DNA of 64,000 bases, from positions 2,170,001-2,234,000 of the forward strand of contig NC_014655.1 in the NCBI RefSeq assembly GCF_000166395.1, read 5' to 3'. A program made the translations under genes and the position numbers. The notes beneath the pieces are model-generated. The model was not told where the DNA came from. It worked only from the letters and a program-made list of their open reading frames with translations, and ran no database searches. This DNA is from Leadbetterella byssophila DSM 17132 (GTDB lineage Bacteria; Bacteroidota; Bacteroidia; Cytophagales; Spirosomataceae). Position 1 is the stretch's first letter, and each line of letters begins with the position of its first letter. This document shows, piece after piece, positions 6,708-15,168 of the stretch.

Positions 6708-8099
6708 ATGGAGGAGGGCAAGTGTTTCATAGGACTGGAAATAGGAAGTTCAAAAATTGCAGCTGTAGTAGGCCTACAGCAACAAGCTGTCATTAAAGTA
6801 ATAGGATTTAGTGAGAGAAAGATATTGCCTTCCGATGAGGTAATCAAATACGGTAATATAGAAAACGCACAGATCACCTGCGAAAGAATCTCAGAGGTGC
6901 TTGACGACCTAGCTAAAGATTTTGAAAGAGCTGATTATGAGTTCCAAATGAACACTGTGAACATCAACCTGGCTAATCTCTCCATTCAAAGTCAGACGAA
7001 AAGCGGAAAAGTAGTGACTACCGCAGGTATGAATCGCATCAGTCAGGAGGATATCAACAAACTCACTGAAGACGTAATCCGTTCCCACCATTTGGCACCA
7101 GGATACACCCTGGTTCATGCATTGCCAAAGGACTTTTATGTAAATGAAGAAAAGACTATGGCTCACCTGGTGGGAAAAATAGGTAATGTTCTGAGCGGAG
7201 ATTACTCAATGATTACTACCAAATCAGATAACTTGAATAACCTACTGGAATGTGTTAACCAAGTGCAGGCTAAAGGTAAATCAACAGGTTATTTAAAAGT
7301 AGATAATATTTACCTGAATACTGTAGCGGATAGCTGCGCATTGCTAAACAACAGTGCTCAGGAACCTTTCACGAAAAAGGACGGTATAGCCATAGTGAAT
7401 ATAGGTGCTGAGATGACTCAGATCTCTGTGTTCCATGGTAATACCATGCGCTACCAAAGCATACTACCTATTGCAGGTAATACCATCAATGCAGATCTGG
7501 AAAAGACCTTCGGCATCAATTTCCAGGAAGCTGAGATGCTGAAACTCGTATGTAGCACCATGATGGACGCTCCGGTGGAGGAAATTCCTGTAGTAGTTAT
7601 AGAAAAGAAACTTGGCATGCCTTCTAAAGAAGTCTATCTAAGAAATGCCATGTTAGTGATAGAATGGAGATTGAAAGAAATAGCCGCACTTGTGCATGCT
7701 GAGCTGCATAGGTCAGGATATAAATCTCATCTCCAAAACGGTATAGTCCTAACGGGGGGAACCGCTAAATACGATAAGATTGTAGAAATCTTCAATAGCG
7801 TTATTCCAAATGGAGCAGTAAGAAAAGCCAGCTTTAACAATGCTATAGATTTTGGAAATTTCACAGATCTAAGAAATCCAAAATACTCTACTCTTTTAGG
7901 TTTAATAGTAGCTCCGGCTTATGCCTTTGACCGTAGAGTTGATAATAAGGTATTGACTCCAAAACCTATAAGCAACAGATACCCTGAAGCTCCCCAGCCG
8001 CCTAAGCCTACCACCCCTCCTCAGGAGGATAAGCCAAGCGGATTCTCACGTTTCTTAGGCTCGATTTTTAGAAGAAATGATCTTAATGACGACTATTAA
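6708..8099 (+). CDS. ftsA: cell division protein FtsA
   Basis: A 463-aa actin-fold ATPase that anchors FtsZ to the membrane. The phosphate-1 loop is near the start (IGLEIGSSKIAAVVG, residues 8-22), a second nucleotide-binding segment is GIAIVNIGAEMTQISVF, and the adenosine motif is NGIVLTGGTAKYDKIVE. After a proline-rich linker (PEAPQPPKPTTPPQEDKPS) the protein ends in GFSRFLGSIFRR, an amphipathic membrane-targeting helix typical of FtsA. ftsZ starts 13 bases after its stop. Somewhat longer than E. coli FtsA because of the linker, as usual in Bacteroidota. Confidence 0.96.
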   Translation: MEEGKCFIGLEIGSSKIAAVVGLQQQAVIKVIGFSERKILPSDEVIKYGNIENAQITCERISEVLDDLAKDFERADYEFQMNTVNINLANLSIQSQTKSGKVVTTAGMNRISQEDINKLTEDVIRSHHLAPGYTLVHALPKDFYVNEEKTMAHLVGKIGNVLSGDYSMITTKSDNLNNLLECVNQVQAKGKSTGYLKVDNIYLNTVADSCALLNNSAQEPFTKKDGIAIVNIGAEMTQISVFHGNTMRYQSILPIAGNTINADLEKTFGINFQEAEMLKLVCSTMMDAPVEEIPVVVIEKKLGMPSKEVYLRNAMLVIEWRLKEIAALVHAELHRSGYKSHLQNGIVLTGGTAKYDKIVEIFNSVIPNGAVRKASFNNAIDFGNFTDLRNPKYSTLLGLIVAPAYAFDRRVDNKVLTPKPISNRYPEAPQPPKPTTPPQEDKPSGFSRFLGSIFRRNDLNDDY

Positions 8100-8112
8100 C
8101 CACAAGATGTAA

Positions 8113-9444
8113 ATGATCTTTGAACCAAAATACGAATTAGAGTTGAAATCCAACCTGAATAAAATCATCAAGGTGATTGGAGTAGGCGGTGCTGGATGCA
8201 ATGCCATGCTCAACATGTACAACCAAGGGATGCGTGACGTAGACTTTGTAGCTTGTAATACAGACCAGCAAGTACTCAATAACTTTCCTGACGATGTTGT
8301 CAAAATTCAGTTGGGTGCAGAATTAACCAAAGGTCTGGGTGCCGGTACCCACTGGGAGGTGGGTAGAGACGCCGCTTTGGAAAGTGAAGAAGCCATCAGA
8401 AGTGTCATGGGAGATCCTACTGAAATGGTCTTCATCACAGCAGGTATGGGAGGTGGAACCGGTACAGGTGCTGCCCCTGAAATAGCTCGTGTGGCCCGTG
8501 AATTAGGTCGCTTAACCATTGGCGTAGTAACTGACCCTTTCCGCCACGAAGGTACATTCAAATTAGAACAAGCATTAAACGGTATTGAAAAGCTTAAACA
8601 ATACTGTGATACGGTACTGATCATCAAGAACGATCGTCTCTCTGATATGTTCGCTGACCTGGACATAGAAACAGCCTATAAAATGGCTGATGAGGTCCTA
8701 GCAGGTGGTGTGAAAAGTATTGCAGAATTGATCACTCGTCCGGGTATTATCAACCTTGACTTTGCTGACGTAAAAACCGTACTTGGAGGGGCAGGACATG
8801 CCGTGATGGGTACTGCAGAAGCATCCGGTCCCGAAAGAGCATTTGAAGCTATAGAAAAAGCGTTGAGTTCACCATTATTGGAAAATAACAATATACGTGG
8901 TGCTAAAAGGATATTGGTTTCAATGGCTTATTCTGATGAATTACCGGAATACCGTATCAAGATGTCTGACCAATCCAAGATCATGGACTTTGTGGAAACA
9001 CAAATCCGTAGCCAGGCCCAGATCTTTAAACACGGTTATGCAGTAGACAGAACCCTAAAGGATAAGATCAGAGTAACTATTGTAGCCGCCAAATTTGAAG
9101 CTCCTACCCCATCTCAACACGTAGGATCAAAGCCGGCACCTGCTAAGGAAGAACCTAAAATAGGAGGCGGATTAGACACTGTCATTCCGGAAAAGCCTAA
9201 GAAGCCAACTAAAACTACTCCTCCGGGACAGATTGGACTATTTGAAGCAGATTCACGTTTAGTAAACTTCTATGATGAATTTGTTAAAGAAGTGCCAGAT
9301 TTTGAACTGATCCGCGAAAACCCTTCTCACCAAAGATTACAAGTTAATCTGTATAGCGGAGAAGAAGTGGCAGCCAGAAATCCTACCACGGTGAAACTAG
9401 ATGAATTATTCCACTTCCTTAAAAAGGAAAAAGTAGTAGATTAA
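8113..9444 (+). CDS. ftsZ: cell division GTPase FtsZ
   Basis: A 443-aa tubulin homologue that forms the Z ring. The GTP-binding tubulin signature GGGTGTG is at residues 113-119. The N-terminal loop VIGVGGAGCNAM (21-32), the T7 loop region with NLDFADVKTVL and GTAEASGPERA are all present. After the GTPase core a Pro/Lys-rich linker (about 330-380) leads to the C-terminal peptide region with TVKLDELFHFLKKEKVVD, which would contact FtsA. It is the last gene of the operon: its TAA shares bases with the stop codon of the convergent gpsA, and its terminator lies inside gpsA. Confidence 0.98.
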   Translation: MIFEPKYELELKSNLNKIIKVIGVGGAGCNAMLNMYNQGMRDVDFVACNTDQQVLNNFPDDVVKIQLGAELTKGLGAGTHWEVGRDAALESEEAIRSVMGDPTEMVFITAGMGGGTGTGAAPEIARVARELGRLTIGVVTDPFRHEGTFKLEQALNGIEKLKQYCDTVLIIKNDRLSDMFADLDIETAYKMADEVLAGGVKSIAELITRPGIINLDFADVKTVLGGAGHAVMGTAEASGPERAFEAIEKALSSPLLENNNIRGAKRILVSMAYSDELPEYRIKMSDQSKIMDFVETQIRSQAQIFKHGYAVDRTLKDKIRVTIVAAKFEAPTPSQHVGSKPAPAKEEPKIGGGLDTVIPEKPKKPTKTTPPGQIGLFEADSRLVNFYDEFVKEVPDFELIRENPSHQRLQVNLYSGEEVAARNPTTVKLDELFHFLKKEKVVD

Positions 9445-10433
9445 ACGAATTTCCCCTTAAGTTCTTCAAAAGCCTTAAGGGGTTTTTCTTTATTATACAG
9501 TACGTCATACGCAAACTTCACAATGGGAAGATCCACCTTGTACTGTTCATTGATACGTTGGATACAGTTAGTAGCATAATAACCCTCCGCTATCATCTTT
9601 AACTCCACCTTTGCCGCTTGCACAGAATATCCCCGGCCAATCATGTTCCCAAAGGTTCTATTTCTGCTGAACTGACTATAAGAAGTTACTAATAAATCTC
9701 CGAGATAAGCTGATACATTTACTTTTCTTTCCAATGGAACTACCGTATCCAAAAATCTTTGGATCTCTATAATGGCATTGGACACCATAACGGCCTGAAA
9801 ATTATCCCCTGCCCCTACTCCGTGTACAATACCACAGGACATAGCCACAATATTCTTCATCACTGCGGCATATTCTACACCATGTAAATCAGTAAGGTAG
9901 GAGGTCTTAACGAAACGACAGGTCAGGAGTTTCGCAAATTCCTTTGCCGTGTCTTCCGAAGCGGAAGCAATAGTAATATAGGAATATTTTTCTAAGGCGA
10001 TCTCTTCCGCATGACATGGTCCTGCAATAGCACCCAAATGTTGAGGATCCACAGCAAATTTCTCCGCAAACCAGTCGGTCACTAACTGACTTGTGCTTGA
10101 AATAATCCCCTTCACCCCGGAAATCACTTTTTTACCCTCAAACCAGGAAGGATCAGCATCTTTTAAAGCATCTTCAATAAAAGCAGAAGGTACAGCTAAA
10201 ATCACCCAATCCACTCCTTTTAAGGCTTCTCTTAACTGTAGATAAGGCTTTACTTTTGAAGGGTGTAATTCCACACTACTTAGATAATGTGGGTTATGAC
10301 GATATTTTCTGATATGAGCCACTGCCTCCGCATCACGCATCCACCATTTTACCTTAACTTGATTCTCCGTTAAGATTTTTATTAAAGCTGTTGCCCAACT
10401 GCCCCCTCCTACTACCGCTATTTTTTCACCCAT
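9441..10433 (-). CDS. gpsA: NAD(P)H-dependent glycerol-3-phosphate dehydrogenase GpsA
   Basis: Makes sn-glycerol 3-phosphate from dihydroxyacetone phosphate for phospholipid synthesis. The Rossmann nucleotide-binding loop is at the very start (KIAVVGGGSWATAL, where the family has GxGSWGTAL); then come VILAVPSAFIEDAL, the conserved KGI in VISGVKGI, GPCHAEEIA, and the catalytic-lysine helix region VEYAAVMKNIVAMSCGIVHG. About 330 aa from the ATG at 10433, which puts the Rossmann strand right at the N-terminus. An ATG at 10454 in the same frame would add seven residues. The stop codon overlaps that of ftsZ. A good promoter lies just upstream on the minus strand. Confidence 0.93.
   Translation of the reverse strand: MGEKIAVVGGGSWATALIKILTENQVKVKWWMRDAEAVAHIRKYRHNPHYLSSVELHPSKVKPYLQLREALKGVDWVILAVPSAFIEDALKDADPSWFEGKKVISGVKGIISSTSQLVTDWFAEKFAVDPQHLGAIAGPCHAEEIALEKYSYITIASASEDTAKEFAKLLTCRFVKTSYLTDLHGVEYAAVMKNIVAMSCGIVHGVGAGDNFQAVMVSNAIIEIQRFLDTVVPLERKVNVSAYLGDLLVTSYSQFSRNRTFGNMIGRGYSVQAAKVELKMIAEGYYATNCIQRINEQYKVDLPIVKFAYDVLYNKEKPLKAFEELKGKFV
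9453..9487 (+). terminator. terminator of the fts operon, inside the gpsA 3' end
   Basis: Perfect 9-bp arms CCCCTTAAG (9453-9461) and CTTAAGGGG (9474-9482) followed by T5. The hairpin is entirely inside the coding sequence of the opposite-strand gpsA gene, so it constrains the last residues of that protein. Confidence 0.8.
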
Positions 10434-10495
10434 AGTTTGCTGACTTTCAACCATATAAATAGATATTATATGGTTTATACCTTTAGAAAAACTCC

Positions 10496-10528
10496 CAAAA
10501 CTACATTATTAACATTTTGTTAGCAAAA
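10496..10528 (-). promoter_or_regulatory. gpsA promoter (-33 TTTTG, N20, -7 TAGTTTTG)
   Basis: On the minus strand, TTTTG at 10528-10524 and TAGTTTTG at 10503-10496 are separated by 20 bases, matching the Bacteroidota sigma-A promoter layout at both boxes. Transcription should start near 10489, 35 to 56 bases before the possible gpsA starts. This is the best-matching promoter I found in the window. Confidence 0.65.
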
Positions 10529-10578
10529 CCTTTTGGTCTATTCTACATCTAATATACAAAACCTAAACAATTACGACA

Positions 10579-11487
10579 ATGAAAAAGTGGATGGCATTTC
10601 TAGTAGTATTCTTCAGTGTAGTAACTGTTAATGCCCAATACTACGATGGGCCTGACCGCTACTTCTACGAAGATGAGTTCGACTGGCGTTGGGACGTCAG
10701 AGTGAGAATATCAGACGGTCACAGATCCGGTTATTTGACCAATCGTGAGGCTAACCGCCTATACCGAAGATTAGAAGACATAGAACGCAAGGAATGGGCG
10801 TTCCAATCAGACGGCTACTATAGCGTTTGGGAACAAGATGAAATCTGGAGAGATGTGGTAGATCTTCACCATGCCATAGGTCTTGAATTGAGTGATTGGG
10901 ACAGAAGATACTACGGATACACCGGAGTGGTCATCACCCGTCCTCTACCTTGGTACTTCGGTACAAGCTATGACTTCTATCGTTTTGATAAGAGAGGATA
11001 CGGATCTATCCATATAGGATATACTCCAAGACCTTATTATCCAGTGAAACATGTGTACTATAATAATAGAAAAAATTATACTACACACTGGAATAATCGT
11101 CCGGAAAGAATAGCTACTCCTTCAAGAAGTAGTAACGCTAGAAGAGAAGTTTATACAGGTAGAGATATGGCTCCAGACAGAGCTTCTACCCGTCCTAACG
11201 GCCGAATGAGCGAACCGAGTTCACGTAATGATTCTCGCTATAGCTCGTCGCGAGTATCCAGTCCGGACAAGAGTCCTTATGGTTCTGCAAACAGAGGCAG
11301 CTCTTCAAGAGTAGAAAAAGATAACAGAAGTAGTTCTTCTAGAGTAGGTGCTGAAAGAAGCAGTGCTCCTGCGAAAGTGGAGAAAAACAACAGTAGAGTG
11401 AGTACTGACAAAGGTAGAAGTAGCTCTCCTGAAAGTTCAAATGCCAGAACTAGTTCTAGTAGAAATTCAAGTAGATCTAGAGATTAA
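10579..11487 (+). CDS. secreted protein with charged helical domain and Ser/Arg-rich repetitive tail
   Basis: A 302-aa exported protein. Residues 1-19 (MKKWMAFLVVFFSVVTVNA) are a Sec signal peptide. Residues about 33-95 contain two related segments, ISDGHRSGYLTNREANRLYRRL and QSDGYYSVWEQDEIWRDVVDL, each with the DG-x-(3)-(L/W)-x-x-x-E pattern seen in short helical repeats of small envelope proteins. A Tyr/Pro-rich middle follows. From about residue 165 on the chain is low-complexity Ser/Arg/Asn, with SSSRV-type units repeated about five times (SSSRVSSPDK, SSSRVEKDN, SSSRVGAER, NSRVSTDKG, SSSRNSSRSRD). The highly basic tail could bind an acidic surface polymer or nucleic acid. I do not know a function. 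Confidence 0.8.
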   Translation: MKKWMAFLVVFFSVVTVNAQYYDGPDRYFYEDEFDWRWDVRVRISDGHRSGYLTNREANRLYRRLEDIERKEWAFQSDGYYSVWEQDEIWRDVVDLHHAIGLELSDWDRRYYGYTGVVITRPLPWYFGTSYDFYRFDKRGYGSIHIGYTPRPYYPVKHVYYNNRKNYTTHWNNRPERIATPSRSSNARREVYTGRDMAPDRASTRPNGRMSEPSSRNDSRYSSSRVSSPDKSPYGSANRGSSSRVEKDNRSSSSRVGAERSSAPAKVEKNNSRVSTDKGRSSSPESSNARTSSSRNSSRSRD

Positions 11488-11491
11488 TAAA

Positions 11492-11520
11492 GGAGCCTCC
11501 AAATGGGGGCTTCTTCTTTT
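11492..11520. terminator. terminator shared by 10579-11487 and the convergent nudix gene
   Basis: GGAGCCTCC (11492-11500), loop AAAT, then GGGGGCTTC with G-T pairs and a pyrimidine-rich TTCTTTT end. It overlaps the stop codon of the minus-strand nudix gene at 11519. Confidence 0.6.
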
Positions 11521-11938
11521 ATAAACGAGGCTGTTTTAAGACCCCGAGATGAATAGGAGATTCTTGATCTAATAAAGCAGATCCTACAGCCGGATATAGA
11601 CAGACTTCAGTGAGTTGAGCAAGTGGAATCCAGGTAATTTCCTCCGCTTTGGTTTCTTGAGGATTAATAACAGGATCTCCGGAAAAATCTACACAATTAA
11701 AGATAAAATGGACCGTATTCTCCCCCTCGTACATCACCTCTGCCACGTGTAATAATTTTCCCAACTCACATTGGATACCTATCTCCTCCATTAATTCCCG
11801 TTCCAATGCAGGCTTGAGGCCTTCTCCAAATTCAAGATTGCCACCGGGCAATACATATACAGACCCTTTGGGGTAGCTGTACTTAAGTGTTAAAACTTGA
11901 TTATCTTTTACTATTAATGCTGAGGGTCTGATTCTCAT
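11519..11938 (-). CDS. NUDIX hydrolase
   Basis: A 139-aa protein with the complete Nudix box GGNLEFGEGLKPALERELMEEIG (pattern G-x5-E-x7-R-E-x2-E-E-x-G), which coordinates Mg2+ and cleaves nucleoside diphosphates linked to another group. The rest is a normal single Nudix fold: strand MRIRPSALIVKDNQVLTLKYSY before the box, VMYEGENTVHFIFNCVDF and EEITWIPLAQL after it. The substrate cannot be told from sequence. I choose the ATG at 11938, which overlaps the TGA of the upstream gene as ATGA; a GTG at 11944 would add two residues. It looks co-transcribed with the barrel-like gene and marR. Confidence 0.9.
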   Translation of the reverse strand: MRIRPSALIVKDNQVLTLKYSYPKGSVYVLPGGNLEFGEGLKPALERELMEEIGIQCELGKLLHVAEVMYEGENTVHFIFNCVDFSGDPVINPQETKAEEITWIPLAQLTEVCLYPAVGSALLDQESPIHLGVLKQPRL

Positions 11939-12405
11939 TTCCACTGTCCAAAGTTATACCCTATACCTATCATGGTACGGAATAAACCCGCATCCATTTC
12001 TTTTGCGGCATAAGGTGATATTTCAAAAGCTATGTGTAATTTTTTATACTTCTCGAAAGGTCTGACCTTTACTCCAGCATTCATAAAATAACCTTCTATG
12101 GGGTTATAATTATTGAACATGTTGTAAAAATTAACCTTAACCCCCACTCCGGTGTAATAATCCGCCTTCGGCGTTGAATAAACCGTAAATTGAGGTGAAA
12201 TCTCTCCAGTTACTGACGTAAAGTAAGAGTTAGTGAACAACCTAAAATCTACCCAAAACAAATTATTAGGATTACTGCTAATGCCTAAAACACTATTAAA
12301 TGGATAGTAAACTATGCTTTGAGCCTTAGATAAAAAAGGGAACAGAAATAAAGCTAAAAAAGTAAATTTACGAATTTTTAAAGTCGGTAGTGAAAACCGG
12401 TTCAT
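11935..12405 (-). CDS. small exported beta-strand-rich protein (outer-membrane type), unknown
   Basis: A 156-aa protein. The N-terminus MNRFSLPTLKIRKFTFLALFLFPFLSKAQ is a signal peptide ending in SKAQ. The mature part is made of alternating aromatic/polar strands (VYYPFNSVLGISSNP, FWVDFRLFTNSYF, PQFTVYSTPKADYYTGVGVKVNFYNMF, FMNAGVKVRPFEK, LHIAFEISPYA, TMIGIGYNFGQWK). These suggest a small barrel with a terminal strand. I do not recognise a named family. The start overlaps the end of marR by 38 bases, and its stop overlaps the nudix start as ATGA, so it sits in the middle of a coupled three-gene unit. Confidence 0.75.
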   Translation of the reverse strand: MNRFSLPTLKIRKFTFLALFLFPFLSKAQSIVYYPFNSVLGISSNPNNLFWVDFRLFTNSYFTSVTGEISPQFTVYSTPKADYYTGVGVKVNFYNMFNNYNPIEGYFMNAGVKVRPFEKYKKLHIAFEISPYAAKEMDAGLFRTMIGIGYNFGQWK

Positions 12406-12838
12406 GAGTATCAGATTCGATGAGATGATTAATTTTTTCTATTACTTTTAGGAAAGTATCCATTTCGTCTTTAGACACGATTTCATTCACCCGTGCATTA
12501 AATTCGAGCACACCCTCTCGGGCAAAATTACGCTTTTCTTTTCCAATATCTGTCAAGAAGACGTTTACAAATCGCTTATCACTAGGATCTGTCTCTCTAT
12601 AGATCCAACCTTTCTCCTCCAATGATTTAAGCATACGGGTAAGGCTTCTAGGTTCCATACCTATTTGCGGCCCAATTTTCGTAGCAGGAGTACCTTTATC
12701 TATATCTATATTCAATAAAACGTAACCAATGGACATCGTCATATCCTGACTTGCCGCATATAGATTATACATGCGCGAAATCGCATGCCACACCCATTTG
12801 ATATGGAAATCTATGGTCTTATCTTTTTTCATCTCCAT
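12368..12838 (-). CDS. MarR-family transcriptional regulator
   Basis: A 156-aa winged helix-turn-helix dimer. Start chosen at ATG 12838 (MEMKKDKTIDFHIKWVWHAI); a second ATG two codons later is equally possible, and the longer frame upstream would run through a terminator and promoter. The DNA-binding core is TPATKIGPQIGMEPRSLTRMLKSLEEKGWIYRETDPSDKRFVNVFLTDIGKEK, with the wing motif D-x-R-D/S-K-R characteristic of MarR. Dimerisation helices flank it. It leads an operon with the barrel-like protein and the nudix hydrolase. A palindrome overlaps its promoter, which fits autorepression. Ligand unknown. Confidence 0.9.
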   Translation of the reverse strand: MEMKKDKTIDFHIKWVWHAISRMYNLYAASQDMTMSIGYVLLNIDIDKGTPATKIGPQIGMEPRSLTRMLKSLEEKGWIYRETDPSDKRFVNVFLTDIGKEKRNFAREGVLEFNARVNEIVSKDEMDTFLKVIEKINHLIESDTHEPVFTTDFKNS

Positions 12839-12848
12839 AAAATTTCTC

Positions 12849-12884
12849 AAAACTAAGCATTTATAAATCGTATGCAAGCATACA
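12849..12884 (-). promoter_or_regulatory. marR promoter with overlapping palindromic operator
   Basis: On the minus strand, TTG (12878-12876), 19 bases, then TAGTTTTG (12856-12849), an exact TAnnTTTG match. The -33 TTG is the centre of a 14-bp palindrome, GTATGC-AA-GCATAC on the plus strand (12871-12884). Transcription would start about 4-6 bases before the ATG. A palindrome over the -33 box of a marR gene is a natural site for self-repression. Confidence 0.6.
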
Positions 12885-12887
12885 ATA

Positions 12888-12918
12888 AAAAATCTCCGGC
12901 GACCACTCACCGGAGATC
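12888..12918 (-). terminator. terminator after rseP
   Basis: Perfect 8-bp arms ATCTCCGG (12893-12900) and CCGGAGAT (12911-12918), with T6 on the minus strand immediately after. It ends rseP transcription 24 bases past the stop and just before the marR promoter. Confidence 0.8.
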
Positions 12919-12941
12919 TTCTTTGATTCTATTGAACCTAA

Positions 12942-14270
12942 TTAAAACAATTTCACTGTATCATTGAAGAGTACATATAACATCAAAGCAAGTAAAATAA
13001 AAGTACCTACTTGCTGGGTTCTCTCCATAAATTTCTCAGACGGAGCTTTTCCTGCTATCATCTCATAAATAAGCATCACTACATGACCTCCATCCAGAGC
13101 CGGAATAGGCAATGCATTCATAAAGGCAAGTGCCATGGACAGCATACCCGTTAATATCCAGAACTTCTCCCAATCCCACTGTGGGGAAAACATTTGTGCC
13201 AATCCTACCGGGCCGGTCAATGCGTTCTGAGGGGAAATATGTCCTTTGAAAATCCGAGAAAATCCATTAATCTGCTGTGGAATAATACTTAAGGCCTCTT
13301 TTGAGCCTTCCACCACTGCCTCTCCAAATGTAAATTCAGATTTAGTGACCTTTAACAGAGGATTCATGGTAAACCCGATGGTAGAATCTGCACTCACCGT
13401 AGGCTGGATTGTTAACTCCGTGCCATCTCTCAAGATACCTAACTCCACTTTCTTTCCTGCATAAGTACGTAATTTAGGCGTGAATAGCTGATAATATTTA
13501 ACCGGTTCTCCATTTAAGGAGATTACCTTATCACCTGCACGTAAACCTGATTCTTCAGCAGGACTGCCTTTCATTACATTTAGAATATCAAACTCAAACA
13601 AAGGAGTGATAAACATCTTCTTCTTTGCCACATCGTCAATGAGCTCATTTGGAACATAAACATCAAATGTCTTTCCTTCTCTCTCAATTGTAAAAGTGGT
13701 ATTTTCCTTAACAATAGCAGCAGTGATATCGCTAAAGTATTTATAATCTGAACCGTTAATCTTGATGATCTTATCACCTGTTTGCAGACCAATCTTCTCC
13801 GCTACAGGATATGCAAAGATTCCAGACTTATTCAATTCTTCTTTAGCATAGTCTGTATCACCCCAAACGTACTTTACACCGGTATAGATCATCATACCCA
13901 AGATTACGTTCACAATGATACCTCCTAGCATCACAAACAAACGCTGCCATGCCGGTTTAGAACGAAACTCCCACGGTTGTGGTTCTGCAGATAATTGAGA
14001 GGCGTCTTTGGTCTCATCCACCATTCCGGCGATGTCCACGTAACCCCCTAGAGGGAACCATCCTAAGCCGTACTCTGTATCGCCAACTTTCTTTTTCCAC
14101 AAGGAAAAATTCAAGACATTAGGAAGGGGAAACAAGAAGTCGAAAAATATATAAAACTTGTTCACTCTGATCTTAAAGATTCGGGCAAATAAGAAGTGAC
14201 CAAATTCATGTAAACCCACCAAAATAGTCAGCGCCAAGAGTAATTGCGCTGCCATAATTAATCCATTCAT
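12942..14270 (-). CDS. rseP: RIP metalloprotease RseP (site-2 protease, M50B)
   Basis: A 442-aa intramembrane zinc protease. The zinc-binding HEFGH is at residues 21-25 in the first membrane helix, and the third ligand region is NALPIPALDGGHVVML near residue 390 (the LDG motif). Between them are membrane helices and two PDZ-like domains (IGLQTGDKIIKINGSDY and SGLRAGDKVISLNGEPVKYYQ). RseP-type proteases cut transmembrane anti-sigma factors and signal-peptide remnants. An ECF sigma factor lies 12 kb away at the left edge, but no link is shown. Full length; bracketed by terminators on both sides, so it is probably a single-gene unit. Confidence 0.93.
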   Translation of the reverse strand: MNGLIMAAQLLLALTILVGLHEFGHFLFARIFKIRVNKFYIFFDFLFPLPNVLNFSLWKKKVGDTEYGLGWFPLGGYVDIAGMVDETKDASQLSAEPQPWEFRSKPAWQRLFVMLGGIIVNVILGMMIYTGVKYVWGDTDYAKEELNKSGIFAYPVAEKIGLQTGDKIIKINGSDYKYFSDITAAIVKENTTFTIEREGKTFDVYVPNELIDDVAKKKMFITPLFEFDILNVMKGSPAEESGLRAGDKVISLNGEPVKYYQLFTPKLRTYAGKKVELGILRDGTELTIQPTVSADSTIGFTMNPLLKVTKSEFTFGEAVVEGSKEALSIIPQQINGFSRIFKGHISPQNALTGPVGLAQMFSPQWDWEKFWILTGMLSMALAFMNALPIPALDGGHVVMLIYEMIAGKAPSEKFMERTQQVGTFILLALMLYVLFNDTVKLF

Positions 14271-14330
14271 ATAAAATACAGTAAACGATACAAAAACTTA
14301 ACGCAGTTTATTTTAATATAATTCACAAAA

Positions 14331-14360
14331 ATAAAAAACACCCATATACACGGGTGTTTT
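14331..14360 (-). terminator. terminator after sdhB
   Basis: AAAACACCC (14335-14343) pairs with GGGTGTTTT (14352-14360). On the minus strand the stem is followed by T6. It closes the sdhCAB operon 25 bases after the sdhB stop. Confidence 0.85.
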
Positions 14361-14384
14361 CACTGTATTACAAACATAGTAAAA

Positions 14385-15149
14385 TTATTCAGGCTTTGCC
14401 AAACTCGCAGATAAAAACTCTCTGTTTAGACGAGCTATATTATCTAGGGAGATTTCTTTTGGACACTCAGCAGCACATGCTCCAGTATTAGTACAAGAAC
14501 CGAAGCCTTCAGCGTCCATCTGCGCTACCATGTTTAATGCACGGGTTTGACGCTCAGGCTGACCTTGTGGTAATAAGGCCAGTTGAGATACTTTTGCAGA
14601 AACAAACAGCATTGCTGAAGCATTCTTACAAGCAGCAACACAAGCACCACAACCTATACATGCCGCAGCAGCAAAAGCTAAGTCAGCCTTCTCCTTACCA
14701 ATAGGTAAGTTGTTAGCATCCTGCGCATTTCCGGTATTTACAGATACATAACCACCTGATGCTATGATACGGTCAAATGCTGTACGGTCTACAACCAAAT
14801 CCTTCACTACAGGGAAGGCCGTTGCGCGCCAAGGTTCCACTACTACTGTATCTCCATCTTTAAAGCTACGCATGTGCAACTGACAAGTGGTAACTCCTTC
14901 CAGCGGACCGTGAGGACGACCATTAATGTACATAGAACACATACCACAAATCCCCTCTCTACAATCATGATCAAACGCGATAGGCTCTTTTCCTTCGTGG
15001 ATCAACTCCTCATTCAGCACATCAAACATCTCAAGGAAAGACATATCCGGAGAAACATTTTTCACGGTATAATCTTCCAAGTGACCTTTAGATTCGGCAT
15101 TTTTTTGCTTCCAAACCTTTAGATGTATTGTCATATTCTCGTTACTCAT
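14385..15149 (-). CDS. sdhB: succinate dehydrogenase/fumarate reductase iron-sulfur subunit
   Basis: A 254-aa electron-transfer subunit of complex II. The N-terminal ferredoxin domain holds the [2Fe-2S] cysteines ([17 protein letters not shown], then TTCQLH). The C-terminal domain has [17 protein letters not shown] and a second cysteine group [15 protein letters not shown], which carry the [4Fe-4S] and [3Fe-4S] clusters. It follows sdhA by 19 bases and is the last gene of the operon. The sequence type, with the large insertion of soluble b558-class complexes, is the one shared by Bacteroidota and epsilonproteobacteria. Confidence 0.96.
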   Translation of the reverse strand: MSNENMTIHLKVWKQKNAESKGHLEDYTVKNVSPDMSFLEMFDVLNEELIHEGKEPIAFDHDCREGICGMCSMYINGRPHGPLEGVTTCQLHMRSFKDGDTVVVEPWRATAFPVVKDLVVDRTAFDRIIASGGYVSVNTGNAQDANNLPIGKEKADLAFAAAACIGCGACVAACKNASAMLFVSAKVSQLALLPQGQPERQTRALNMVAQMDAEGFGSCTNTGACAAECPKEISLDNIARLNREFLSASLAKPE

Positions 15150-15168
15150 TCTACTAGAATAGTTTAGA

